Positions 1 through 8,469 of a DNA stretch of 64,000 nt are shown here, one piece after another. The notes under the pieces were generated by a model that saw only the letters and a list, made by a program, of their open reading frames with translations, did no database searches and had not been told where the DNA came from. The DNA is taken from NCBI GenBank assembly GCA_902790595.1, contig CADASL010000001.1, positions 1-64,000 on the forward strand, written 5' to 3'. The stretch's first letter is position 1; each line of letters starts with the position of its first letter. This DNA comes from an uncultured Bacteroidales bacterium. Lineage in GTDB: Bacteria > Bacteroidota > Bacteroidia > Bacteroidales > SZUA-534. A program made the position numbers and the translations under genes.

Positions 1-86
1 ACCACCTGTTCCCATCCCGAACACAGAAGTTAAGCCCTTCAGCGCCGATGGTACTGCGTACAGTGGGAGAGTAGGTCGCCGCCCGC
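1..86 (+). rRNA. rrf: 5S ribosomal RNA, 3' part
   Basis: The first bases match the conserved interior of bacterial 5S rRNA, including the CCCATCCCGAACACAGAAG stretch, the GATGGTACTG segment and the closing GGGAGAGTAGGTCGCCGCC. The 5' third of the roughly 110-nt gene lies before the window. The 3' end is estimated from where the closing helix should finish. An intrinsic terminator follows within 10 nt, so this is the end of an rRNA operon. Confidence 0.95.
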
Positions 87-92
87 CTTCAG

Positions 93-129
93 AACCCCGG
101 TTCCTTTTTGGAGTCGGGGTTCTTTTTTT
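93..129 (+). terminator. rRNA operon terminator
   Basis: A GC-rich 7-bp stem (AACCCCG, 93-99, with CGGGGTT, 115-121) is closed by a 15-nt loop and followed directly by a run of seven T. It sits just after the 5S gene and before miaA, so it should end rRNA transcription. Confidence 0.9.
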
Positions 130-219
130 GGTGTTTCCTGGAAATGGTCGGTCACGAGTCGCTTTTTCACTAACAATCGCCGTTCTTTTTGCTATTTTAG
201 CAACGCAATACAGCGCACA

Positions 220-1119
220 ATGAGTCGCAAAAAACTGATAATACTGACGGGCCCCACGGGCATTGGCAAGACCGACTTGAGCATTGAACTGGCTCTGAAG
301 TTGGGCACCGAAATCGTGTCGTGCGACTCGCGGCAGATGTATCGCGAACTGCAGATTGGCGCCGCGCCACCGTCGGCAGAGCAGTTGGCCAGGGTGAAGC
401 ATTATTTCATTGGAAATCTCTCGATAACAGACTATTACAGCGCTGGACGGTTCGAACTGCAGGCGCTCGAATTGCTCGACACGCTGTTCGCCACGCACGA
501 CAAGGTGCTAATGGTTGGCGGCTCGGGAATGTATATAGATGCTGTTGTGCAGGGCATTGACGATTTGCCGACAGCGTCGCCCGAAATTCGTGCACGGATG
601 ATGCAACGCCTTAAAAATGAAGGTATTGACGCTTTGCGCGCCGAACTGGCCCAACTCGACCCCGACTATTACAACACGGCCGACATTGTGAACCCCAAAC
701 GCGTGCTGAAGGCGCTTGAAGTGATTGCGCAGACGGGCAAAACCTACTCGTCGCTGCGGACGGGGCAAGGCAAACAGCGGCCGTTCGACATTGTGATGGT
801 TGGCCTGACAATGGACCGCCAGAAACTCTACGACCGAATCGACAGCCGCGTTGACGCGATGCTTGCCGCAGGATTGGAAGTCGAAGCGCATAATCTGCAC
901 CAATACAAGCATTTGAACTCACTCAACACGGTCGGTTACAAAGAGTTTTTCGGCTACTTCGACGGTGAGTATGATTTTGACGAAGCCGTGCGCCTAATCA
1001 AAAGAAACTCACGGCGTTACGCAAAAAAACAGATGACGTGGTTCAACCGTTATCCGCAAATGCACTGGTTCGACCGCGCTGATGAGAAGGCAATATTTGA
1101 TTTCGTTCTAAACCAATGA
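220..1119 (+). CDS. miaA: tRNA dimethylallyltransferase MiaA
   Basis: This 299-residue cytoplasmic enzyme transfers a dimethylallyl group from DMAPP to N6 of A37 in tRNAs that read UNN codons. The N-terminus carries the P-loop GPTGIGKT (residues 11-18). The family signature around DSRQMY follows, as does the conserved region near GGSGMYIDA. Length is typical for the family. The stop codon overlaps the start of the next gene (ATGA), so a glycosyltransferase is probably translationally coupled to it. No TAnnTTTG promoter element was recognised in the short gap after the 5S terminator. Identification rests on several conserved motifs and full-length agreement with the family. Confidence 0.95.
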   Translation: MSRKKLIILTGPTGIGKTDLSIELALKLGTEIVSCDSRQMYRELQIGAAPPSAEQLARVKHYFIGNLSITDYYSAGRFELQALELLDTLFATHDKVLMVGGSGMYIDAVVQGIDDLPTASPEIRARMMQRLKNEGIDALRAELAQLDPDYYNTADIVNPKRVLKALEVIAQTGKTYSSLRTGQGKQRPFDIVMVGLTMDRQKLYDRIDSRVDAMLAAGLEVEAHNLHQYKHLNSLNTVGYKEFFGYFDGEYDFDEAVRLIKRNSRRYAKKQMTWFNRYPQMHWFDRADEKAIFDFVLNQ

Positions 1120-2354
1120 GCAGCAAGGTTTTATACATATCGTACGACGGAATGACCGACGCTTTGGGGCAGTCGCAGGTGCTGCCGTACCTGTGCGGAC
1201 TGGCGCAGCGCGGACACCAAATCACGCTCATAAGCGCCGAAAAGCCCGAAGTTTTTGCTGCTGGCCGCGCCACTATCGAAAAGATTGTGGACGAAGCGGG
1301 AATCGATTGGCAGCCAACGGTTTATACCAAACGTCCGCCAATCGTGTCAACGCTGAAAGACATTCAGAAAATCAAGCGTTTGGCACTGTCGCTGCAGCGG
1401 CGCAGTGGCTTCGACATTGTGCACTGCCGCAGTTATATTGCTGCTTTTGTTGGACTTGCGCTGAAAAATAAATTCGGTTGCCGCTTTGTGTTTGATATGC
1501 GCGGCTTCTATGCCGATGAGCGCGTTGATGGCAATATCTGGAATACAAAAAAACTGATTTACAGGCTTGTATATAACTTTTTCAAGCGTAAGGAAAAGGT
1601 GTTTATGACCGAATCGGACGCCATTGTTAGCCTGACCAACGCCGCCAAAAGCGAGATTCTGCAATGGAATCTGCCAAATGTGACGGCCGACAAAATAACG
1701 GTTATTCCCTGTTGCGCCGATGTCAATCACTTTGATTATAATGCTGTGAATCAGGCGGATATTGATAATTGGCGCAAAAAATTGAATATCAGCCCCAATG
1801 CATTCGTGCTGTCGTATCTGGGCTCGGTTGGCACTTGGTATATGCTGCCCGAGATGATGGATTTCTTCAGCGAACTGCTTAAGTATAAGCCAGATGCACA
1901 ATTCTTGCTTATCACTCGCGATAGCAAAAAAATGATACTCGACGAAGCCGAACGTCACGGAATCGGCGCGGACCGCATAGTTGTACAGCCCGCCACGCGC
2001 AGTGAAGTGCCGTCGCTGGCAATGCTGTCCGATGCTTCGCTGTTCTTCATAAAGCCTGTCTGGTCGAAAAAGGCGTCGTCGCCAACCAAACTTGCCGAGT
2101 TGATGGCGCTTGGCATTCCTTGCCTGACCAATCGTGGCGTGGGCGATGTCGATGAGATTATGAGCCGCAACCCGCAGGGCGTGCTGATTGACGGTTGGAA
2201 TAGTGCCAACTATGCCGCAGCAATCGAAAAAATGCTAAAATTGCCGCCCGATGGTCGCAGCCAATCGCGACAGATGGCTTGCGAGATGTTCTCGCTCGAA
2301 AATGGCGTTGCGGCGTATAATATTGTGTATGAGAGAGTAAAGAGTAAAGAGTAA
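1116..2354 (+). CDS. GT4-type glycosyltransferase
   Basis: This 412-residue protein has the two-domain plan of GT-B glycosyltransferases. The N-terminal Rossmann half begins VLYISYDGMTDALGQSQVLPY. The C-terminal half has the GT4 donor-site pattern near SPTKLAELMALGIPCLTN. Such enzymes use a nucleotide sugar to extend a cell-envelope glycan, but the sugars cannot be read from the sequence. The start overlaps the miaA stop by 4 nt, and a second glycosyltransferase follows after 36 nt, so the three genes probably share a transcript. The last codons (KSKE and stop) fall inside a short-period repeat that continues past the gene, so the C-terminus may vary between strains. Confidence 0.85.
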   Translation: MSSKVLYISYDGMTDALGQSQVLPYLCGLAQRGHQITLISAEKPEVFAAGRATIEKIVDEAGIDWQPTVYTKRPPIVSTLKDIQKIKRLALSLQRRSGFDIVHCRSYIAAFVGLALKNKFGCRFVFDMRGFYADERVDGNIWNTKKLIYRLVYNFFKRKEKVFMTESDAIVSLTNAAKSEILQWNLPNVTADKITVIPCCADVNHFDYNAVNQADIDNWRKKLNISPNAFVLSYLGSVGTWYMLPEMMDFFSELLKYKPDAQFLLITRDSKKMILDEAERHGIGADRIVVQPATRSEVPSLAMLSDASLFFIKPVWSKKASSPTKLAELMALGIPCLTNRGVGDVDEIMSRNPQGVLIDGWNSANYAAAIEKMLKLPPDGRSQSRQMACEMFSLENGVAAYNIVYERVKSKE

Positions 2355-2390
2355 TTTGCCTAACACCTAACACCCAACACCCTAAAATAA
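2331..2390. repeat. degenerate short-period repeat at gene end
   Basis: GAGTAAA-type units followed by CTAACAC/CCAACAC-type units repeat with a period of 7-8 bases. The array begins inside the last codons of the upstream glycosyltransferase and runs to the next start codon. Similar arrays lie at 3478, 26359 and 30216. The function is unknown. Confidence 0.6.
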
Positions 2391-3491
2391 ATGCCGTCAA
2401 AACTTCTATATATCGCCCCACACCGCCCAGGACGTTCGCCTGGACAGAGATTCCGATTCGAGCAGTACACCGATTTTCTTGAGTCTGAAGGATTTACGAT
2501 TACCTACTCGTTTCTGCTCAACGCCTGGGACGACCGCCATTTCTACCAGCGCGGCAACTATCTGCTGAAATGCTGGATTGCGCTCAAATGCGTGATTATA
2601 AGGCTGCTCGATGTTTTGCGTGCGTGGCGTTACGACTATATTATTGTCTATCGCGAAGCGCATTTCTGGGGGTGGGCAATCTTTGAGAAACTGCTTTCGA
2701 TGAGTCGCGCCGCAATGATTTTTGATTTTGATGACGCTATCTGGCTGAACGACACGTCGGAATCGAACAAAAACCTGAGTTGGCTCAAGAGTTCGGCGAA
2801 GACCGCCAAAATAGCCCACTTGGCCAATGTGGTGACCGTAGGCAATTCATTTTTAGCCGATTATGCGCGGCAGTCAAACCCGAATGTGGTGATTGTGCCG
2901 ACTGCCATTGACACCGATGCGTACAAATATCGCGGGGCGGTTGATTCTGAACCAGTTACGATTGGCTGGATTGGCAGCACCACCACGCTGAAGCACTTTC
3001 AGAACGCCATTCCCGCCCTGACGGCCATAAAACAGAAATATGGCAACCGCGTGAATTTCAAGGTGATAGTAGATGTTGACTATGAAGTGCCCGAACTTGG
3101 ACTGAAAAGCACCAAATGGCGCAAAGACACTGAAGTAGAAGAACTTAACAAGGTGGATATTGGCATTATGCCGCTGCCCGATGACCGCTGGTCGTGTGGA
3201 AAATGCGGCTTCAAGGGCATTCAGTATATGGCGCTCGGCATTGCCACGGTAATGTCGCCTGTGGGCGTGAACACAGACATTATTGAACACGGCGTAAACG
3301 GTTTTCTGGCTTCCACCGACAGCGAATGGATTGATTGCCTTTCGCAACTGATTGAATCCGTGGAACTTCGACAACGATTAGGTGAAGCGGCTCGCAAAAC
3401 TATCGACGAGCGCTATTCGGTCCGTTCGCAGGAAGGTAATTTGCTGAATGCCATATTGTTGGCGGGGAAGATTAAAGGCACTAGGAATTAG
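2391..3491 (+). CDS. glycosyltransferase, GT-B fold
   Basis: This 366-residue protein resembles GT4-like glycosyltransferases common in Bacteroidota polysaccharide loci. The N-terminus reads KLLYIAPHRPGRSPGQRFRFE. A conserved DFDDAIW segment is followed by a donor-binding half with TIGWIGSTTTLKHFQ and GFKGIQYMALGIATVMSPVG. It most likely acts at the inner face of the cytoplasmic membrane on an envelope glycan. Acceptor and donor are unknown. It lies 36 nt after another glycosyltransferase, in the same direction. The last residues (KGTRN) are encoded by the start of a second short-period repeat. Confidence 0.82.
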   Translation: MPSKLLYIAPHRPGRSPGQRFRFEQYTDFLESEGFTITYSFLLNAWDDRHFYQRGNYLLKCWIALKCVIIRLLDVLRAWRYDYIIVYREAHFWGWAIFEKLLSMSRAAMIFDFDDAIWLNDTSESNKNLSWLKSSAKTAKIAHLANVVTVGNSFLADYARQSNPNVVIVPTAIDTDAYKYRGAVDSEPVTIGWIGSTTTLKHFQNAIPALTAIKQKYGNRVNFKVIVDVDYEVPELGLKSTKWRKDTEVEELNKVDIGIMPLPDDRWSCGKCGFKGIQYMALGIATVMSPVGVNTDIIEHGVNGFLASTDSEWIDCLSQLIESVELRQRLGEAARKTIDERYSVRSQEGNLLNAILLAGKIKGTRN

Positions 3492-3570
3492 AATTTAGGC
3501 ATTAGGCACTAGGCACTAGTTAATTATGAATTACTAATTACGAATTACGAATCACCGATTCACCAATTAA
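3478..3570. repeat. degenerate short-period repeat at gene end
   Basis: Heptamers of the type TAGGCAC/TAGGAAT are followed by AATTACG/AATCACC-type units. They start within the final codons of the glycosyltransferase and nearly reach the next gene. This looks like replication slippage in a permissive spacer. No hairpin was found in it. Confidence 0.6.
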
Positions 3571-3580
3571 ACATTAAACA

Positions 3581-4057
3581 ATGGAATATACCGAAATAGA
3601 ACGCAAGTTTTTGGTTAAAAGCGAGTTTCATCACCTAGCAACGGCTGAATACAAAATCTGTCAGGGCTACTTGGCTGCTGACCCGCAACGCACTGTGCGT
3701 GTGCGAATTAAAGGCGACAAAGGCTATCTGACCATTAAAGGCGCCAGCACCGCCGACGGTCTGAGCCGTTTTGAGTGGGAAAAGGAAATTGCTGCGAACG
3801 AAGCCGAAATGCTGTTAAAACTCTGTCTGCCAGGCGCAATCGAAAAGACGCGCTACATTGTCCCGTTCGGCGGCCTGACATTTGAAGTTGACGTGTTCGG
3901 CGGTGAAAACGAAGGACTTACAATGGCCGAAGTGGAAATTGACCGCCCCGACCGCCCCGTTCAACTTCCCGATTGGATTGGCCAGGAAGTAACAGGCGAC
4001 AAACGGTATTACAATTCGTACCTGTCGCAGTGCCCGTTTGGAAAGTGGGGAAAGTAG
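3581..4057 (+). CDS. CYTH domain protein (tripolyphosphatase-like)
   Basis: This 158-residue cytoplasmic protein starts with the CYTH hallmark EIERK (ExExK, residues 5-9), which coordinates metal and phosphates inside an eight-stranded tunnel. Further alternating charged strands match the fold (RVRIKGDKGYLTIKG, FEWEKEI, EVDVFGGENEGLTMAEVE). Family members hydrolyse inorganic triphosphate, thiamine triphosphate or nucleoside triphosphates, or act as class IV adenylate cyclases. For this short bacterial form, tripolyphosphate hydrolysis is the most likely role, but this is inference. It is preceded by a repeat array and converges with the gene at 4068. Confidence 0.88.
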   Translation: MEYTEIERKFLVKSEFHHLATAEYKICQGYLAADPQRTVRVRIKGDKGYLTIKGASTADGLSRFEWEKEIAANEAEMLLKLCLPGAIEKTRYIVPFGGLTFEVDVFGGENEGLTMAEVEIDRPDRPVQLPDWIGQEVTGDKRYYNSYLSQCPFGKWGK

Positions 4058-4067
4058 AAAATTCTAT

Positions 4068-4715
4068 TCAAAAACCTTCGTCTATTTTTTTTAAGTCTTC
4101 CGAAAAAGTTTCCCAATAACCAGGTGATTCAGTATCATCAGACGCATTATATTTAACAATGTAACGCTTGCCTGTAGAATAATTTATACTAATTCTCTCA
4201 CCTTCCATTGTGCCTCTGTTAAATTCATCAGAATCATATCCGATTTTGTAAAAATCGCCATTTTGGAAACGATATGTAACTGTATAGTTTGGATTTGTCC
4301 AGCCACCAGCAGAAAGAAAGATTCGAACTTTAAATTTTAAAGTGCCTTTAGGAGTGATGTCTACTGATAATTCATCATAAGTGGAAGACCAACTTTCTGG
4401 CCATACCAAATTGTTCCAATCCTTATAATGTGTAAAAATTCCGTTAGCATTTCCCCAATAGATTGCCACTATAAAATTATTTTCATCAATTATACATCCA
4501 TCGTCATTTATCTCAATCAAATCTTTATTTTGTTGGCGGACAATAAATGCCAAATCATTCAAGCCGTCTTTATTTAAATCGCCTGTATCCGAACTAAAAA
4601 TTTCCCAATCATCAGGAATAATATCACTGATGTTTTTCCCTTCGTGTTTTAGTTCTTGAGCAGTTGCAAAGAAAGAAATGGATATTAACAATCCTATCAT
4701 TAAAAAGCGTCTCAT
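4068..4715 (-). CDS. exported hypothetical protein, FG-GAP/VCBS-like
   Basis: This 215-residue protein starts at the Met whose next residues form a clear signal peptide (MRRFLMIGLLISISFFATAQ). An upstream in-frame start would add 17 residues that spoil the signal, so it was not used. After cleavage comes a calcium-loop-like segment, DTGDLNKDGLNDLAFIV, as in FG-GAP/VCBS repeats, and then GNANGIFTHYKDW. It is probably a periplasmic or surface protein of unknown function. Base composition is clearly more AT-rich than the neighbours, which suggests a separate origin. The gene converges with the CYTH gene, only 10 nt away. Confidence 0.7.
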   Translation of the reverse strand: MRRFLMIGLLISISFFATAQELKHEGKNISDIIPDDWEIFSSDTGDLNKDGLNDLAFIVRQQNKDLIEINDDGCIIDENNFIVAIYWGNANGIFTHYKDWNNLVWPESWSSTYDELSVDITPKGTLKFKVRIFLSAGGWTNPNYTVTYRFQNGDFYKIGYDSDEFNRGTMEGERISINYSTGKRYIVKYNASDDTESPGYWETFSEDLKKIDEGF

Positions 4716-4885
4716 ATTTCTAATAATGATATGTTTAACTTGTAAAGAGTTTATGCAAAAATACAAAAAAAACGTCCTAATGGAACGGATTTCAATGGCT
4801 TACAAATAGTATTAAACAAAGTTCGATGGAAAGAAAACTCGTGCTTAAATAATTTCTAAAAGCAAATTCTCGCACTTTCTCTGCT

Positions 4886-5020
4886 TCATTCCCCCTTTTC
4901 CCAAGGATTGTTTTCCTGCCAATGGCGGAAATTGATGTAGCCATTTTCGGGTTGGTCCCAGTCGCTGTTGCCGTCGTAGAATTTGAAAGTTAAGTTTGTA
5001 AAACACTTAAATTCATTACA
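4886..5020 (-). pseudogene. C-terminal remnant of a lost gene
   Basis: Reading the minus strand gives 44 open codons ending in TGA at 4886. The composition is protein-like, rich in D, N, W, Y and G, and includes FKFYDGNSDWDQPENGY. There is no start codon, and the frame is closed upstream by TAA at 5021-5023. The codon pattern suggests the tail of a former gene. The family was not recognised. Confidence 0.4.
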
Positions 5021-5031
5021 TTATCTATTGC

Positions 5032-5069
5032 TTGGACAAAACATATAGTTGACTATATGATTTGTCCAA
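5032..5069. repeat. 38-bp imperfect palindrome
   Basis: TTGGACAAA (5032-5040) is repeated in inverse orientation as TTTGTCCAA (5061-5069). The inner parts CATATAGT and ACTATATG continue the match, giving 19-bp arms with two mismatches and no spacer. There is no T-run next to it. It could be a protein-binding site, a small element end or a cruciform-forming relic. Confidence 0.6.
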
Positions 5070-5117
5070 TATCAAAAGTAAAACGTTAGGGGCGGGCCAT
5101 TGAGCGGCTGCAGCAAT

Positions 5118-5149
5118 AAAAAAATCCGCCCCTTGTGCAGGGACGGATT
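5118..5149 (-). terminator. terminator of the GH51 gene
   Basis: Read on the minus strand, a 10-bp stem with one mismatch (GGGACGGATT at 5140-5149 against AATCCGCCCC at 5123-5132) is followed by a run of seven T, about 30 nt after the GH51 stop. It is nearly identical to the terminator at 7769-7800. Confidence 0.85.
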
Positions 5150-5180
5150 AGCGTCGTTGGCGGAATTTCGATTTCTCTGC

Positions 5181-7637
5181 CTATTTTATTCTGACAATAT
5201 TCAGCGAGTATGGCGGCACATCGAGTAGCACGCTGTCGCCGACGGGTGAGAGCAGTTGCTCGACGGGGTGAATGTTGGTGGGGGTGTCGAGAGTGTTCTC
5301 GTCGGTGCCGTCGCTTGCGGCCAGACGCACCACGCGGGCGCTCTGCGGTTTGAGATTCCTAAGGTTCAGGCTGGCGGTTGTGGCCACATCGCTGGTGTTG
5401 GCCACCTTGACTATCAGTTCGCCTGTGGCCTCGTCAATGGTGGCGCTGCTGAATATGCCCTTCGTTTCATCGTGTTTCAGCACGGTGTCGAAGACCATCT
5501 CGCCGTCGAGCCAAGCCTTGACGCTGTCGCCAGCAACTTGCAGCGTAACGTCGTACCAGCGGCCTTGCTCTACGTGGCCGCGCTTGCCTGCGGTCAGCAG
5601 TTTGCCGCCGTTGCTAATCTGCTCAATGGCGTGCTGCGTGTTGGTCCACCCGCCAAAATTTACCCAGCAGTAGTTTTTGTCATCGACATAATTGAATATG
5701 ATAATGAACCCCTCGGCGCCCTCGTCCTTGCGAGCGCAGAATTTGCAGGTGTAATGGTCGCTGTCAATGATATCCTTCTCAATGCAGAGCGTGGCATCCT
5801 TGCCGCCCGTCTGACGCACGGTGCCGCCATCTTTCTGCCAGTCGCCATAGACGAATTCAACATTTTTTGTGGTCTCAAATGTGGCGCGGGTGTTCCAAGT
5901 TCCGAATCCCACTCGGTTCTGCTTGGGTGTCAGCGGTTTAAGGCTTTGCTTGTAAGGATTGCTCTGGCCGACTTTCACCACCTGCGTGCCCAGGTTGGCG
6001 GGCATCAGTTGCTGCACGTAGTAACTTGGCGTGCCCATAACTCGGCTGCTGCTGAAGCGTATCATATCGGGGCGCCAGCGGGCATCGTTCTCGTTGACGA
6101 AGATTGGCGCATACGAAGCCAGTTCCACAATGTCAGAGTTGTTTTCCATTCCCATCATATAGACGGCCTCGCCCAAGGCGGCGTTCATATTGCCGAGCAC
6201 GCCATAGCCGTTTGTCACGGCATACTCGCCCACGTAGATTTTCGGGCCGCGGCGGTCGTAGGCGTCGTATTTGCTGAAAGCGGCGGCAAACCAGTCGGGC
6301 GAGCGGTAGTAGTGCTCGTCGAGCAGGTCAACGGGCAGCGTCGAGTTCCATTTCGGGTTGTCATCGCCCCAGGCCACCACGTTGCCAATGATTTTCATTT
6401 CGGGATATTTGGCCTTGACGGCTTTGTAGAACTGCTCATAGCGCTCGTAATAGTGGTCGCTCTGCTGGCTCTGGACTGGCTGGTTGTTCTCGTTGCCAAC
6501 TTCAAGATATTCAATGCCGAAGGGCTCTGGGTGGCCGTTTTTGGCACGAATGGCGCCGTATTTCGACGTCACGGGGCCGTTGGCGTATTCGAGCGCGTTC
6601 ATACACTCGTCAATCCAAGGCTGGATACTGTCGAATGGCGTTTGGCCGCCGTGCCATATTCCCACGTTGACGACAAACAGCGGCTTTGCGCCAAGGTCTT
6701 CGGCCAGTTGCAGATATTCGTGATAGCCCAGTCCGTCGGTGGTGCGGTAGCCCCAGTTCACGTTCCAGTGCCCTTCGCGTTCCTCAATCGGACCAATGGT
6801 GCGTTCCCATCGGAAGGCGTTGTCGGGGCTGTCCTGGCCCTCAACAAAGCATCCGCCAGGAAACCGCATAAACTTCGGGTGCATCTGCCACAGCATATTG
6901 GCCAGGTCGGGGCGCATACCGTTCTCGCGGTTTTTGAACGTGGGCGGAAACAGGCTCACCACATCAATCTGCACCACGCCCGAGCCGTCGAACACAAGGG
7001 CGAACTGCGCCTGCGAATCGTTGTCGCTCGCGGTGAACGTGGCCTCATATTTGGTCCAGCCTTTCGCCTTGGCGGGAAACCCAGCAATGGCGCTTTCGGC
7101 GTAAATCTGCGAGCCGTCCTTCGAGCAGAGCACGGCCTTCAGCGAGCCTTGGTATTTCAGCGTTTTTGCCCAAAACGACAACCGATAACTGCGTCCCTGC
7201 ACAGCGTTGATACCCCAGAAACCTTCATTCACAAGGCAGGCAGGGTTTTGCGCGCTAGCCTCGACGGTCAGTTGCAAGGCGTTGTGCTGCACGTTGTTGA
7301 GCAGCGGCGTTTTCTTGGTGTTCTGAATGAGTTGCGCCGTGATTAGCGACGTTGGTGCCGCCTTGGTTGTCCAGCCTTGCATATCGGCAGGCGCGCCATA
7401 TTGCGGCCCGTCCTCAAACGAGCGGTTGCGTATCAGTTCGGCATACAGCCCGCCGTCGGCAGCGTGGTTGATATCTTCGTAGAAAATGCCGTAGAGCATC
7501 GGGCTCACCTTTGGCCCGCGCTGCTGAGCGTCGATATCGATAATTACTTGCGCTTGCGCGGATACGGCAATAGCGGCGCACCCAGCGGCAAGAAGAATGT
7601 TTTTGAGCGGCTGAGCCACCCTCAGTTTTCTGTTCAT
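5181..7637 (-). CDS. GH51 alpha-L-arabinofuranosidase, secreted
   Basis: This 818-residue enzyme should release arabinose from arabinoxylan or arabinan side chains. A Sec signal peptide ends near AVSAQAQ. The GH51 start SPMLYGIFYEDINHAADGG is followed by an inserted carbohydrate-binding-like sandwich, then the TIM barrel. The acid/base is Glu383 in VGNENNQ and the nucleophile is Glu471 in YVGEYAV. A LamG-like sandwich around residues 600-710 (for example FIIIFNYVDDKNYCWVNF) precedes the closing beta domain. The protein is long for GH51 because of these insertions. No SusC/SusD pair is adjacent, so it is not in a classical utilisation locus. Location is probably periplasm or outer surface. Confidence 0.92.
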   Translation of the reverse strand: MNRKLRVAQPLKNILLAAGCAAIAVSAQAQVIIDIDAQQRGPKVSPMLYGIFYEDINHAADGGLYAELIRNRSFEDGPQYGAPADMQGWTTKAAPTSLITAQLIQNTKKTPLLNNVQHNALQLTVEASAQNPACLVNEGFWGINAVQGRSYRLSFWAKTLKYQGSLKAVLCSKDGSQIYAESAIAGFPAKAKGWTKYEATFTASDNDSQAQFALVFDGSGVVQIDVVSLFPPTFKNRENGMRPDLANMLWQMHPKFMRFPGGCFVEGQDSPDNAFRWERTIGPIEEREGHWNVNWGYRTTDGLGYHEYLQLAEDLGAKPLFVVNVGIWHGGQTPFDSIQPWIDECMNALEYANGPVTSKYGAIRAKNGHPEPFGIEYLEVGNENNQPVQSQQSDHYYERYEQFYKAVKAKYPEMKIIGNVVAWGDDNPKWNSTLPVDLLDEHYYRSPDWFAAAFSKYDAYDRRGPKIYVGEYAVTNGYGVLGNMNAALGEAVYMMGMENNSDIVELASYAPIFVNENDARWRPDMIRFSSSRVMGTPSYYVQQLMPANLGTQVVKVGQSNPYKQSLKPLTPKQNRVGFGTWNTRATFETTKNVEFVYGDWQKDGGTVRQTGGKDATLCIEKDIIDSDHYTCKFCARKDEGAEGFIIIFNYVDDKNYCWVNFGGWTNTQHAIEQISNGGKLLTAGKRGHVEQGRWYDVTLQVAGDSVKAWLDGEMVFDTVLKHDETKGIFSSATIDEATGELIVKVANTSDVATTASLNLRNLKPQSARVVRLAASDGTDENTLDTPTNIHPVEQLLSPVGDSVLLDVPPYSLNIVRIK

Positions 7638-7768
7638 ACTCAGTGGTTTATTGTGATTATGGTGTAAAAGTAAAAAATACTTTTAATATTCGGCTGTGTT
7701 TTGGGCAAAAAAAAGCCGCACGCAATTGCAAAGCGCGTCCGAAAGAACTCTCGGCAAGCCACGTGAAC

Positions 7769-7800
7769 AAAAAAATCCGCCCCTTGCGCAGGGGCGGATT
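7769..7800 (-). terminator. terminator of the flavin reductase gene
   Basis: On the minus strand, a perfect 10-bp stem (GGGGCGGATT at 7791-7800 with AATCCGCCCC at 7774-7783) has the loop TTGCGCA and is followed by a T-run. It lies 29 nt past the flavin reductase stop. It is nearly the same sequence as the GH51 terminator. The rest of the 191-nt gap up to the GH51 start holds nothing else recognised. Confidence 0.88.
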
Positions 7801-7828
7801 ATAAAGCCGCGCCGACGTTCAGTGCTGC

Positions 7829-8392
7829 CTATTTCAGTTTTTGGCCGTCGGCGAAGGCGTTGCCGACACTCTTCCCAAGTTCGATATATGTGTGGTGCAC
7901 AGGGTCGAAGGTGATAATGCCCATTTTCTCGACGTCGGGTTTGCCGTCGGCGGCCAGATACTTCTCGTCACACAGAATGTTGACAATTTCGGCCACAAGG
8001 TTGCAGCCGCTTGCATCTTTGCCAATCGTCTGCTTCACGCGGCACTCAAGCGTCATTGGGAATTCGCCGAACACAGGCGCGTTCACGTTGGGCGCTTTCG
8101 CGATAGTCCAGCCCGTTCGGGCCATTTTGTCGGGGGTGTTGCGGCCGCTCACAATGCCCACATAGTCGGCGGCAACCATTGTGGCCGCGGTGGCGAAAGC
8201 AACGGTGAACTCGGGATTAACGTCCAGATTGTCAGTGGTTTGGTGCGAACCGAGTGAAATGGCGATTTCGTGTGCGTCCCATTGTCCGCCCCAAGCGGCG
8301 TTCATTGCGTTCGGTTTGCCGTTCTTGTCATATGTGCCGATAATCAGCACAGGTTGTGGCAGCAGCCACGCGTTCGATTTAAAACTTTTCAT
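7829..8392 (-). CDS. flavin reductase-like FMN-binding protein
   Basis: This 187-residue cytoplasmic protein has the flavin reductase-like split-barrel pattern. It begins WLLPQPVLIIGTYDKNGKPNAMNAAWGG, contains AISLGSHQTTDNLDVNPEFTVAFAT, and continues with a flavin-site segment, DYVGIVSGRNTPDKMARTGW. Such proteins bind FMN and often reduce flavin or small quinone-like acceptors with NAD(P)H. The substrate is unknown. It lies between the GH51 gene and the peroxidase-MarR operon, with 77 nt to the latter and its own terminator. No copy of the AraC motif seen at 13247 is present upstream. Confidence 0.85.
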   Translation of the reverse strand: MKSFKSNAWLLPQPVLIIGTYDKNGKPNAMNAAWGGQWDAHEIAISLGSHQTTDNLDVNPEFTVAFATAATMVAADYVGIVSGRNTPDKMARTGWTIAKAPNVNAPVFGEFPMTLECRVKQTIGKDASGCNLVAEIVNILCDEKYLAADGKPDVEKMGIITFDPVHHTYIELGKSVGNAFADGQKLK

Positions 8393-8469
8393 TTCCGTAA
8401 AATTTGTTTGTTAATGTAAAATATTCATTTTGTAAGCAGATACATATCTTCATAAATATCAACCAGTTG

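Larger units (their letters stand above)
4716..5180. other. gene-poor decayed stretch
   Basis: About 465 nt without an intact gene. It holds a 44-codon remnant on the minus strand (4886-5020), a 38-bp imperfect palindrome (5032-5069) and the terminator of the GH51 gene (5118-5149). The part nearest 4716 is AT-rich and shows nothing else recognisable. Confidence 0.6.

Noticed and set aside
5256..7346. A 696-codon open frame on the plus strand opposite the GH51 gene
   Set aside because: It is an antisense shadow of a GC-rich coding gene; it has low-complexity composition and no recognisable domain, while the minus strand has full catalytic motifs.
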